From Lachnoclostridium sp. UBA6558 (lineage in GTDB: Bacteria > Bacillota > Clostridia > Lachnospirales > Lachnospiraceae), in NCBI GenBank assembly GCA_002434335.1, contig DJJW01000026.1, forward strand, positions 7,696 to 27,768: DNA of 20,073 bases, written 5' to 3'. Numbering within the stretch: the first letter of the stretch is position 1; each line of letters opens with the position of its first letter. Made by a program: the position numbers and the translations under genes. The notes below the pieces were generated by a model. It was given only the letters and a program-made list of their open reading frames with translations, was not told the DNA's origin and did no database searches. Positions 12,933 to 20,073 of the stretch are shown here, in pieces.

Positions 12933-14588
12933 ATGAAAAACAAGAAAGCAATCCTTTCAATCTTACTGGTATCCGCACTGCTCCTTACAGGCTGCGGAGG
13001 TAAAAACAGCGGAGGCAGCAAGGAAGCTGCCGCTACCAAGAATGGGGACGGCAAGTATGAGCCGGCTATCACAATCACCATCGCAAAACAGCTGGATGAG
13101 AACACGGGAAGATACGGAGATGGGGAAGACATCAATAAGAATCCTATGACAGTACTCACAGAGGAGAAGCTGGGAATCAAGATGGAGACCACGCTTCTTG
13201 GCGGAGATGCGGGTAACTATGATACGAAGCTGCGTCTGGCACTGACAGGTTCAGAGGAGCTGCCGGATGTATTTCCGGTATACGGAACCCAGATGATTGC
13301 AGATATGATAGAATCCGGACGTGTAAAAGCCATAGATGATGACATTGAAAAATATATGCCGGAGCGTTTGAAAGAAATCTATGATAAGTATCCACAGTCC
13401 TTCTATCCGGTGACCAAGGATGGCAAGACCTATGGTATTGCCTGTGCTCCGGCATTGACAGAAGGGCAGGTTATGATTATCCGCCAGGATTGGCTGGACA
13501 AATTGGAACTTAAGGCTCCCACTAATATGGAAGAGTTCGAAGCAGTTATAAAGGCATTTACCGAGAATGACCCTGATGGAAATGGAAAGGCTGATACCTA
13601 TGGTTTCACTTACCAGGGTGACAGCATCTACAACAGTGGATGGGTAGCAGATCCCGTTACTCTTTTCTCTGCAAATACCGGAAAACATATTCCTGGAAGC
13701 TGGCAGGAAGACGAGTCAGGTAATCTGACCTACGGTTCTATTGATGAGGGCAACAAAAAGACCCTGGAGCGTATGGCAGGATGGCATAGCAACGGCTGGA
13801 TTTTCCAGGAAGCTGCCGCAACCGGTGCCTGGGATGCCATGAATCAATTTACTGAAGGGAAAGCAGGTATCTTTATCGGAAGGCCCTGGGCAATCAATTC
13901 CGTAAGAGACGTCACGTCTGTAGCACCGGAGGCTGTTATTAAAGCATATCCGAATATCCTTCAGGACAATGGAGAGCCAACCTACCAGGCTGCCCAGATC
14001 AACGACGGGTGGCTGATGTTCAACAAAGATTTTAATAACATGGAAGCCTTTTTCACCTACTATGACTGGCTGTATGATGCGGCCTTTGGTACCGGCGACT
14101 TTCAATATGGATATCTGGAAAATTATGATTATGATTTGGTAGGTGATAAAGTGGTCTTTGATTCCAAGCTGTTTGACCCAGCCGTAACGGATCCATTTAT
14201 GCCGGGGAAATCAACAGTTATGAAGAATGCGCCGGCACTAGATTCTATGCAGGCTTACGCAGATGTGAAAGAAGGAAAAGAGGCACAATCCAGTGCACAG
14301 ATCAGGGCAACAGCTGATTTTGAGACAGCACCGGATATGGCGGAAGGTTATGCGTTAGCAAATGCGCACAGAGATGAACTGCTTCCAAATCTGTTCAATG
14401 GTGAACCTACTGCAACGATGAAGAAGAAGTGGGAACAGCTTCAAACCATGGAGAAGCAGGTATATACTAATATCATTTATGGCAAAGAAACTTCGGAGGC
14501 CTTCGACAAATTCGTCCAGGATTGGAAAGCCCAAGGCGGAGATGAGATCACCAAAGAAATCAATGAGTGGTATCAGTCGGTAAAATAA
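12933..14588 (+). CDS. Extracellular sugar-binding lipoprotein of the ABC importer (LplA-type)
   Basis: This 551-residue protein captures the sugar outside the cell. It has a lipoprotein signal: Lys-rich start, hydrophobic core, then LLLTGC with the lipidated Cys21. A Gly/Ser/Lys linker follows (about 22-40). The body is a long family-1 solute-binding protein of the LplA/YtcQ kind, with LTEEKLGIKME near residue 73, LALTGSEELPDVFP near 102 and YGIACAP near 168, plus the Trp/Tyr-rich later half usual for oligosaccharide ligands. NDPDGNGKADTYGFTY near 212 resembles the calcium-binding-type DxDGNGxxD loop found in this group. AGGAGG precedes the ATG at good spacing. The ligand is not readable; the context suggests an oligosaccharide. 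Confidence 0.93.
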   Translation: MKNKKAILSILLVSALLLTGCGGKNSGGSKEAAATKNGDGKYEPAITITIAKQLDENTGRYGDGEDINKNPMTVLTEEKLGIKMETTLLGGDAGNYDTKLRLALTGSEELPDVFPVYGTQMIADMIESGRVKAIDDDIEKYMPERLKEIYDKYPQSFYPVTKDGKTYGIACAPALTEGQVMIIRQDWLDKLELKAPTNMEEFEAVIKAFTENDPDGNGKADTYGFTYQGDSIYNSGWVADPVTLFSANTGKHIPGSWQEDESGNLTYGSIDEGNKKTLERMAGWHSNGWIFQEAAATGAWDAMNQFTEGKAGIFIGRPWAINSVRDVTSVAPEAVIKAYPNILQDNGEPTYQAAQINDGWLMFNKDFNNMEAFFTYYDWLYDAAFGTGDFQYGYLENYDYDLVGDKVVFDSKLFDPAVTDPFMPGKSTVMKNAPALDSMQAYADVKEGKEAQSSAQIRATADFETAPDMAEGYALANAHRDELLPNLFNGEPTATMKKKWEQLQTMEKQVYTNIIYGKETSEAFDKFVQDWKAQGGDEITKEINEWYQSVK

Positions 14589-14599
14589 AACCTATCAAT

Positions 14600-14631
14600 A
14601 AGGAACTGTTACAATAAAGTAGCGGTTCCTT
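14600..14631 (+). terminator. Hairpin between binding-protein and sensor-kinase genes (possible attenuator)
   Basis: AAGGAACTGTTAC (14600-14612) pairs with GTAGCGGTTCCTT (14619-14631) around an AATAAA loop: 13 pairs with two G-U wobbles. No T tract follows, so it may only partly stop transcription or protect the transporter mRNA end. Confidence 0.5.
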
Positions 14632-14660
14632 ATGCTCATATAGTAATGCAGTAATTAATT

Positions 14661-14669
14661 TGCTATAAT
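14661..14669 (+). promoter_or_regulatory. Extended -10 promoter of the two-component genes
   Basis: TGCTATAAT is a perfect extended -10 element (TGn-TATAAT), 41 bases before the sensor kinase ATG and just after the hairpin at 14600-14631. No good -35 is present, which fits extended -10 promoters. It would allow separate basal expression of the regulators. Confidence 0.55.
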
Positions 14670-14710
14670 GGTACCGAAAATTTTGTAATTACATAAAGTT
14701 GGGGTGGCAT

Positions 14711-16483
14711 ATGAAGAAAATAAGATCTATTTTCAATATTTTTGCAGTATTTCTGGTTATGATTATAGCAGGTTTTACAATCTTGTACATATACAGCACA
14801 TCCACTTTGAAGGAGTCCCTGATGCAGGCTGCCAAGATTCAGATGGAATATTCAAAGATGCTGCTAGGACAGAAGATCAAAGAGATCGAGATTGAAGCAG
14901 ATGGAATCCTTAATAGTGATGATCTAAAAACACTGCATCTTACCCTTATAGAGGAATATGATGCTTATCGGTATGTAACGGATGTCAATCAGATGAAAGA
15001 ATATCTGAGATCACGGCAGAAGAGCAATGTGGGTATGGCTCAGTTCATATTGTACTGGCCGAGGTCACAGCGTATCATCACGACCACTGCTCTCAGTGCG
15101 GTAAAGGATGTTATGCTGGAGCCAGTGGAGGACAATCAATGGTTTATCTATGAAAATGAAGTTTATTTTGCAAGGCAATACGTCACGGATTGGGATGATA
15201 CCGATGATGAGCCATACCTGATCATACGAATGGAGCGGGATTATCTTTATAAACTAAAGACCATGGCTTCCGGTATGGAGGGGGGAGGAACGATGCTCCT
15301 TTATTTACAGAATAAGAATCTATTCTCCGTCAGTGAGACAGAGAAAGAACTGCTCCGCTCCATGAGTGAGACGGGAGGTGGAAACTCCGCTGACCGAAAC
15401 CTGGCTGGTGAAAGCTTTAAAGGCGGATACACGAAGGAAGGTTCCACCAGCGGAGAATCTGCCAGTTATCTGTCTATTGACAAAGGGAAATATCAGCTTG
15501 TAAGCTCCGGGGCTTTAAAAAATGGACTGGAGCTGGTCTCTTATTATCCGCTGAAAGAGATGATGCGTCCGGTTTCAAATATTAACCGTATCACAGGAAG
15601 TCTTTTGGTTGTTCTCCTTCTGATTGGTCTGATCTTCATGCTTTTGTATTACAACAACATTCTGCTTCAGCTAAGGATTCTGACCGGAAAATTAAAGCAG
15701 GTCGAAGGAGGAAATTTTACCGCACAGATTATGGTACTGCCAAACAATGAGTTTGGTTATGTCTTTCGACAGTTTAACCGCATGGTGACAAGAATCAGTC
15801 AGCTGATAGAATCTACCTTAAAAGAGCAGCTGCTAAGGAACCAGGCGGAACTTCGGCAGTTACAGCTTCAGATTCATCCTCACTTTCTTTATAACAGTCT
15901 TTCTTATATAGTAACGGTGGCAGATCAGCCGGAAGCGGTTACAGAGATGGCAGTCCATCTGTCAAGTTATTACAGGTATTGTACCAAAAATAAAACCATA
16001 ACCACCATCGGTGAAGAAATATCCTATGCGAAAGCTTATCTTGCAATTACGGCTATGCGCAAAGACCTTGAGTTTTCCATTGAGGCTTCCAAAGACCTTT
16101 ACGATAAGAACATTATTCCGTTGATTCTCCAGCCAATCATTGAGAATGCCATAGAGCATGCCATTGAAGAACGGGAAAATGCAAGGCATATCTACGTAAA
16201 GGTATATGAACCGGGAAGCGGTGCTTTGCGTTTTGAGGTCTCAGACGATGGAGATGGGATGACGGATGAGGAAATTGAAGTACTGTTTAGGCGGCTTTCG
16301 AAAAAAGAACGGGAAGAAGATGAGAGTGTCGGTCTATGGAACGTAAACCAGCGGCTGGTCAATTATTATGACGAATCTGCGGGACTTCGGTTTGGAAAGA
16401 GCATCTGGGGTGGACTTATGGTATCCTTTACTATAGATGTATTACCGGAGGAGAAGGAGAATGATGGTATTAATTGTAGATGA
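14711..16483 (+). CDS. YesM-type sensor histidine kinase
   Basis: This 590-residue membrane kinase probably senses the imported carbohydrate or its binding protein and phosphorylates the regulator encoded next. Layout: membrane segment at about 7-28, extracellular sensor region at about 30-290, second membrane segment at about 294-315, a HAMP-like linker (about 316-370), and a His_kinase/HATPase module. The phosphoacceptor His391 is in LQIHPHFLYNSLSY; most relatives have Asn where this protein has the first His. The N box (IIENAIEHAIEE) and G box (VSDDGDGMTDEEI) are intact, as is a second Gly-containing segment (ESVGLWNVNQRL). ATG 14711 follows GGGGTGG closely; the TTG at 14699 is a weaker option. 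The response-regulator gene overlaps its end by 23 bases. Confidence 0.93.
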   Translation: MKKIRSIFNIFAVFLVMIIAGFTILYIYSTSTLKESLMQAAKIQMEYSKMLLGQKIKEIEIEADGILNSDDLKTLHLTLIEEYDAYRYVTDVNQMKEYLRSRQKSNVGMAQFILYWPRSQRIITTTALSAVKDVMLEPVEDNQWFIYENEVYFARQYVTDWDDTDDEPYLIIRMERDYLYKLKTMASGMEGGGTMLLYLQNKNLFSVSETEKELLRSMSETGGGNSADRNLAGESFKGGYTKEGSTSGESASYLSIDKGKYQLVSSGALKNGLELVSYYPLKEMMRPVSNINRITGSLLVVLLLIGLIFMLLYYNNILLQLRILTGKLKQVEGGNFTAQIMVLPNNEFGYVFRQFNRMVTRISQLIESTLKEQLLRNQAELRQLQLQIHPHFLYNSLSYIVTVADQPEAVTEMAVHLSSYYRYCTKNKTITTIGEEISYAKAYLAITAMRKDLEFSIEASKDLYDKNIIPLILQPIIENAIEHAIEERENARHIYVKVYEPGSGALRFEVSDDGDGMTDEEIEVLFRRLSKKEREEDESVGLWNVNQRLVNYYDESAGLRFGKSIWGGLMVSFTIDVLPEEKENDGINCR

Positions 16484-17198
16484 CGAACCCTATATGATCG
16501 AGTATATCAAAAAGCTGGTGGACTGGGAAAGTTACGGATTTACACAGGTGCTGACGGCAAAAGGCGGTTCCATGGCCAGGAATCTTCTTCAGGAACACCA
16601 TCCGGGGCTTCTGATTACTGATATTAAAATGCCTAAGATTTCAGGGCTGGATTTGTCAAGAATTATTAAGGAAAATCATTATCCGACCAAGGTTATGATT
16701 ATATCCGGATACAGTGAGTTTGAGTATGCTCAGCAGGCTGTACGCTATGGGGTGTCAGAATATCTGGTGAAGCCTGTGATAAAGAAGGATTTTGAGGAAT
16801 CCCTGGGAAGGGTACTGGAGAAAAGCTATGACAGGGAGGGGGATAAACAGAGCAGGACTAAGGGAATGCAATGTGATCAGAGAGATGTTATCACCTGTAT
16901 AAAGAAGTATATAGAGGAGAATTACGGAAAAAATCTGTCACTGGATGCCCTGGGAGAGATTGCACATCTTCATCCTGCCTATTTGTCTAAAATCTTTAAA
17001 GAAACTACAGATGAGAATCTGTCTAACTATATTACGGAGGTCAGGATGCAGAAGGCAGCACAGCTTCTGGAACAGACGGAACTTCGAATTCACGAGATTA
17101 TGGAGCAGGTGGGCTATCAGAAAAGCCAGCATTTTTCTAAACTTTTCAAAGGCAGATATGCGGTGACCCCAAAGGAGTACAGGAAAATGAAGCAGTAG
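16461..17198 (+). CDS. YesN-type response regulator (REC + AraC HTH), short form
   Basis: This 245-residue regulator has a receiver domain with the acidic pair Asp7-Asp8, phosphorylation site Asp54 in LLITDIKMP, Ser82 and Lys104 (YLVKPV). A short linker with the sequence DREGDKQSRTKG leads to an AraC-type double helix-turn-helix (about 145-245; ENYGKNLSLDALGEIAHLHPAYLSK and QVGYQKSQHFSKLFK). Relatives of the YesN type often carry an additional middle region and exceed 350 residues; here it is absent. GGAGGAGAAGGAG lies just before ATG 16461 (16464 is equally possible). It is likely to activate the transporter operon and the hydrolase genes around it. Confidence 0.93.
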   Translation: MMVLIVDDEPYMIEYIKKLVDWESYGFTQVLTAKGGSMARNLLQEHHPGLLITDIKMPKISGLDLSRIIKENHYPTKVMIISGYSEFEYAQQAVRYGVSEYLVKPVIKKDFEESLGRVLEKSYDREGDKQSRTKGMQCDQRDVITCIKKYIEENYGKNLSLDALGEIAHLHPAYLSKIFKETTDENLSNYITEVRMQKAAQLLEQTELRIHEIMEQVGYQKSQHFSKLFKGRYAVTPKEYRKMKQ

Positions 17199-17245
17199 TA
17201 TGAAAATTTATAGGTAAATTTGATTCCGAAGGAGGGAAATATATT

Positions 17246-19264
17246 ATGCAGAAAATAAAGATACAGAGCAGAGTATTTCAAAAAGGAATTACCCCCTTAG
17301 TAAGAGATGAAGGAAGCACCATGCTTAGGATAGCAGCAGAAGGTGCAGGAATAACCCTTCCTGAATTGATTAACTGTCAGGAAAGGTATCTGTCCTTCTA
17401 TTTGGAAGCATGTGAAGAACATAGTGTGGTTCTGGCCCTGCGGGTCTATGTGAAGGGGGAAGAGAAGTCTCCGGCTTTTGATGTACAGTTTGGTATTCTT
17501 CCGGGAATACGTACACCAATTTGCATCGACCGGAACTGGATGGATGGCCAGGTACTGTTTCCTGAATCCAATGCCGGGCAGCTAAAGCAAGTCTGCCATG
17601 GCAGAAGAGTGGTACCGGAAGAAATTGATCGGATTGTTCTGGAAACACTACCTGTCTTTCATGATATAACCTTAAAGGTGTCAGATATGGCTCTCACAGA
17701 GGAGTATCCTACGTTTGCTTTACTTCCTGAGGGAAAGCTGGTTGACGAATTCGGTCAGAATAAGCAGAAATTCTGGAAAGCTAAAATAAAGGGGCTTGAT
17801 GAACTGAAAGAAATCCTTCAAAAGCTGAAAGCAGATAACCGTGGGGCGTATCCTGCCAGTGACTGGTCGGAGTTTGGCGGATGGAAGCAGAAAAAGTTCG
17901 GGGAAGCAACTGGATTCTTTACAAAATGCAAAGCAGGTGGAAGATGGTTTCTGAAAGATCCCATGGGATACGCATTTTTCAGCGTGGGGACGGACTGCGT
18001 AGGTCTTGGAGCTGACTGCCGTGTGGATGGTGTAGAGAGATGGCTGGACTGGCTCCCGACAGCAGAGGATCCGGAATATCACAAAATGTTTCGTATGACA
18101 AGGGAAGAGAAGGCTAAGGAAAAGTCCGGAAGAGAGGGACTTTTATTCTCCTACAGCCAGGCGAATCTGTACCGGGCTTTGGGGGAGAACTGGTATCCTG
18201 AATGGCAGAAGCTGATCACAGGTCAGCTTCGCCAGTATGGCATGAATACCCTCGGTAACTGGAGTGATGAAGGGCTGTTTGGAACTACTGATATGCCTTA
18301 TGTGACATCTCTCCCTGAATTTCCGGGTACCAGTGCTATGATCTTCAGAGATTTCCCGGATGTGCTAAGTGAAGAATACGCCAGAGAAGCCAAAAGATGC
18401 GCACAGGCTTTGAAGAAACGAAGAAATGACCCGCTTATGATTGGTTATTTTCTAAGAAATGAGCCGAATTGGGCCTTCGTGGACCATCTGGTGTTAGCGG
18501 ATGAGGTACTCTATAATACAGAGAGGACAGTATGTAAGGAGGAGCTGATTCGCTTTCTGAAAGAAAGATATGGTGAAATCGAGGAGTTAAATAAGGCTTA
18601 TCACTGTGGACTGAAGGATTTTGACGATTTTTATCAGTCTATGGAGAAGGTTTCACATTGGTCCAAGGAAGCGGAGAAGGATATGAGAGAATTTTCTGTC
18701 AGAATGCTGCGAGCTTATGTAGAGATTCCCTGTCAGGAATGCAGGAAAGTTGATTCCAATCACATGATTCTCGGAATGCGCTGGGCTTGGGTGTCTGATC
18801 CGGAGCTGGTAACGGGATGGGAGAATTTCGATGTTTTCTCCATCAACTGCTATGCCGTAGATCCTACTGAAAATATCCAAAATATTGTGGACCTGGGTGT
18901 GGATTTGCCTGTAATGATCGGCGAATTCCACTTTGGTGCACTGGATGCAGGTCCAACCGCCACTGGTCTGGAAGGTGTTGCAAGTCAGAAGGACAGAGGG
19001 ACAGCTTACCGGTACTATTGCGAGCGGGTGGCAGCACATCCCTATGGAGTGGGTTGCCATTATTTCCAGTGCTACGATCAGTTTACGCTGGGGCGTTTCG
19101 ATGGAGAAAATTATAATATCGGTCTCTTTGATATCTGTTCCCAGCCCTACACAGAGATATTGGAAAGTGTGAGGGCATGCAGCAGTAGTATTTATCTGGT
19201 TAAAGACGGACAGCAGAGTCCTACAGAAGAAAAAGGGGTATCGATACCTATGATTGCTTTTTAA
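17246..19264 (+). CDS. Clan GH-A glycoside hydrolase resembling GH50 agarases
   Basis: This 672-residue protein has no signal peptide, so it should act in the cytoplasm on imported oligosaccharides. Residues 1-165 look like a beta-sandwich module. The rest fits a (beta/alpha)8 barrel: WFLKDPMGYAFFSVGTD at 234-250, then YGMNTLGNWSD at 331-341, the likely acid/base Glu406 in LRNEPNW, and the likely nucleophile Glu560 in VMIGEFHFGALD. The GEFHFGALD segment and the later HYFQCYDQFTLGRFDGENYNIG segment strongly recall GH50-type beta-agarase-like enzymes. GH42-like activity on other beta-galactosides is an alternative. AAGGAGGG precedes ATG 17246, 47 bases after the regulator stop codon, with no terminator between. 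Confidence 0.72.
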   Translation: MQKIKIQSRVFQKGITPLVRDEGSTMLRIAAEGAGITLPELINCQERYLSFYLEACEEHSVVLALRVYVKGEEKSPAFDVQFGILPGIRTPICIDRNWMDGQVLFPESNAGQLKQVCHGRRVVPEEIDRIVLETLPVFHDITLKVSDMALTEEYPTFALLPEGKLVDEFGQNKQKFWKAKIKGLDELKEILQKLKADNRGAYPASDWSEFGGWKQKKFGEATGFFTKCKAGGRWFLKDPMGYAFFSVGTDCVGLGADCRVDGVERWLDWLPTAEDPEYHKMFRMTREEKAKEKSGREGLLFSYSQANLYRALGENWYPEWQKLITGQLRQYGMNTLGNWSDEGLFGTTDMPYVTSLPEFPGTSAMIFRDFPDVLSEEYAREAKRCAQALKKRRNDPLMIGYFLRNEPNWAFVDHLVLADEVLYNTERTVCKEELIRFLKERYGEIEELNKAYHCGLKDFDDFYQSMEKVSHWSKEAEKDMREFSVRMLRAYVEIPCQECRKVDSNHMILGMRWAWVSDPELVTGWENFDVFSINCYAVDPTENIQNIVDLGVDLPVMIGEFHFGALDAGPTATGLEGVASQKDRGTAYRYYCERVAAHPYGVGCHYFQCYDQFTLGRFDGENYNIGLFDICSQPYTEILESVRACSSSIYLVKDGQQSPTEEKGVSIPMIAF

Positions 19265-19469
19265 TAGAATATAATCCTAAGTTACTGTAATGCATAAATT
19301 GTATTTCTGTATGAAGTAAAATTGTAGAAGCAATGCCATTCTTGCATGGGGATAAGAAATTGATTTGTCTGGGCATAAAGAAGTATGGCATTTGATTGTA
19401 TGAAAGAGAAAAAATTATTTTTACTTTGATAATACTTCATACTAAATAATCAGCACAAGGAGAAAACAG
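19265..19469 (+). repeat. 205-base gap with nested inverted repeats before the GH43 gene
   Basis: GTATGAAGTA (19309-19318) and TACTTCATAC (19433-19442) are perfect 10-base inverted repeats about 115 bases apart. Between them, AATGCCAT (19332-19339) and ATGGCATT (19385-19392) form a second, inner pair. The arms nest, so the transcript could fold into one long branched structure ending 14 bases before the GH43 ribosome binding site. No terminator with a T tract is seen. Confidence 0.45.
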
Positions 19470-20073
19470 ATGAGTGTATTAGAAAACGGAGTGCTGTGGA
19501 GGGACAGGGAAGGAAACCCAATTCATGCCCACGGTGGTTGTATCATTTTTTTTGGCGGTTATTATTACTGGTATGGCGAAGATCGGCGGGAAAACTATTA
19601 TGTCAGCTGCTATCGTTCAAAAAATCTGGCAGACTGGGAGTTTCGCAATCATATCCTAACCACAGAATCCAGAACAGAAGCCTATCGTGTAAGAACGAAA
19701 ATTCAACTGCAGCATGAGGATGGCAAAAAGGTGAATCTGGAGCGACCCAAGGTTCTTTATAATGAAATGACAAATAAATTCGTGCTTTGGGCACATTTTG
19801 AAAACGGAAAGGATTATCATGATGCAGCGGTTGGGATTGCTACCTGTGACACCCCGGAGGGGGATTTTGTTTATCATGGTCATTTCAATCCATATGGATA
19901 TATGTCCAGAGATTGCACCCTTTTTCAAGAGGATAACGGTAAGGCCTATTTTATCTCAGCAGCCAGAGACAATGCGGATCTCCATGTATACCGGCTGACC
20001 GATGATTATATGAATGTGGAATGTCTGGTGCATAAATTATGGCAGGGAGAGTACCGTGAGGCCCCGGCAGTTT
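19470..20073 (+). CDS. GH43 glycoside hydrolase, exo-beta-1,3-galactanase-like (3' end outside window)
   Basis: The first 201 codons are present. The sequence opens with GNPIHAHGGCIIFFGGYYYWYGED, then VSCYRSKNLADWEF, VNLERPKVLYN (Glu91), RDCTLFQEDNGKAYFISAARD and GEYREAPAVF (Glu197). This is the five-bladed beta-propeller pattern of GH43, and the AHGG...YYWYGE start most resembles the subfamily that includes exo-beta-1,3-galactanases. In that group Glu residues in positions like Glu91 and Glu197 are functionally important, the second as catalytic acid. No signal peptide is present, so it is probably intracellular. CAAGGAGA lies about 6 bases before ATG 19470. Together with the agarase-like enzyme upstream it points to a beta-galactan-derived substrate. 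Confidence 0.82.
   Translation, partial: MSVLENGVLWRDREGNPIHAHGGCIIFFGGYYYWYGEDRRENYYVSCYRSKNLADWEFRNHILTTESRTEAYRVRTKIQLQHEDGKKVNLERPKVLYNEMTNKFVLWAHFENGKDYHDAAVGIATCDTPEGDFVYHGHFNPYGYMSRDCTLFQEDNGKAYFISAARDNADLHVYRLTDDYMNVECLVHKLWQGEYREAPAV

Noticed and set aside
1..20073. CRISPR array, tRNA/rRNA genes, transposase or phage genes
   Set aside because: No regularly spaced repeats, tRNA-like cloverleaf or mobile-element proteins were seen on either strand.

Overview
The window looks like chromosomal DNA from a low-GC, Gram-positive anaerobe of the class Clostridia, most likely Lachnospiraceae-like. This rests on family resemblance and style, not on a search. The signs are strong AGGAGG-type ribosome binding sites, a Bacillus/Clostridia-type LexA box, a YolD-like protein beside a Y-family polymerase, a lipoprotein-based LplABC-type sugar ABC transporter, and a YesM/YesN two-component pair. 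No rRNA, tRNA, CRISPR array or insertion sequence was seen.

Region 1 (1-2000) is the tail of an unidentified gene, an SLC13/ArsB-NhaD-superfamily transporter and a stand-alone VOC (glyoxalase-fold) protein, closed by a good terminator near 1966-1998. Region 2 (2369-4395) is a GH13 alpha-glucosidase, probably alpha-1,6-specific, with an unusual N-terminal extension. A possible 34-residue micro-ORF overlaps its stop codon by one base, and a terminator follows.

Region 3 (4573-10546) is a DNA-repair island. Ku and a three-domain LigD (phosphoesterase-ligase-polymerase) form a complete bacterial non-homologous end-joining pair. Downstream, a Y-family translesion polymerase and a YolD-like protein form an overlapping pair behind a promoter whose spacer holds a near-consensus LexA box. 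A small charge-segregated protein, with an acidic N-terminal part and an Arg-rich tail, is transcribed divergently from ku from a near-perfect sigma-A-type promoter.

Region 4 (10921-20073) is a carbohydrate-uptake and degradation locus. It holds two ABC permeases, a lipoprotein solute-binding protein, a YesM-type sensor kinase, a short YesN-type AraC response regulator, a clan GH-A hydrolase resembling GH50 agarases, and the first 201 codons of a GH43 enzyme resembling exo-beta-1,3-galactanases. The transporter would import oligosaccharides, the two-component system would sense them, and the unsecreted hydrolases would cut them inside the cell. The enzyme types suggest a beta-galactan-derived substrate, which is inference. 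No ATPase gene is present, so a shared MsmX-like ATPase is likely.

The most unusual items are the charge-segregated small protein next to ku, the LexA-controlled polymerase/YolD pair beside an NHEJ operon, the coupled micro-ORF behind the GH13 gene, and the agarase-like/galactanase-like locus.
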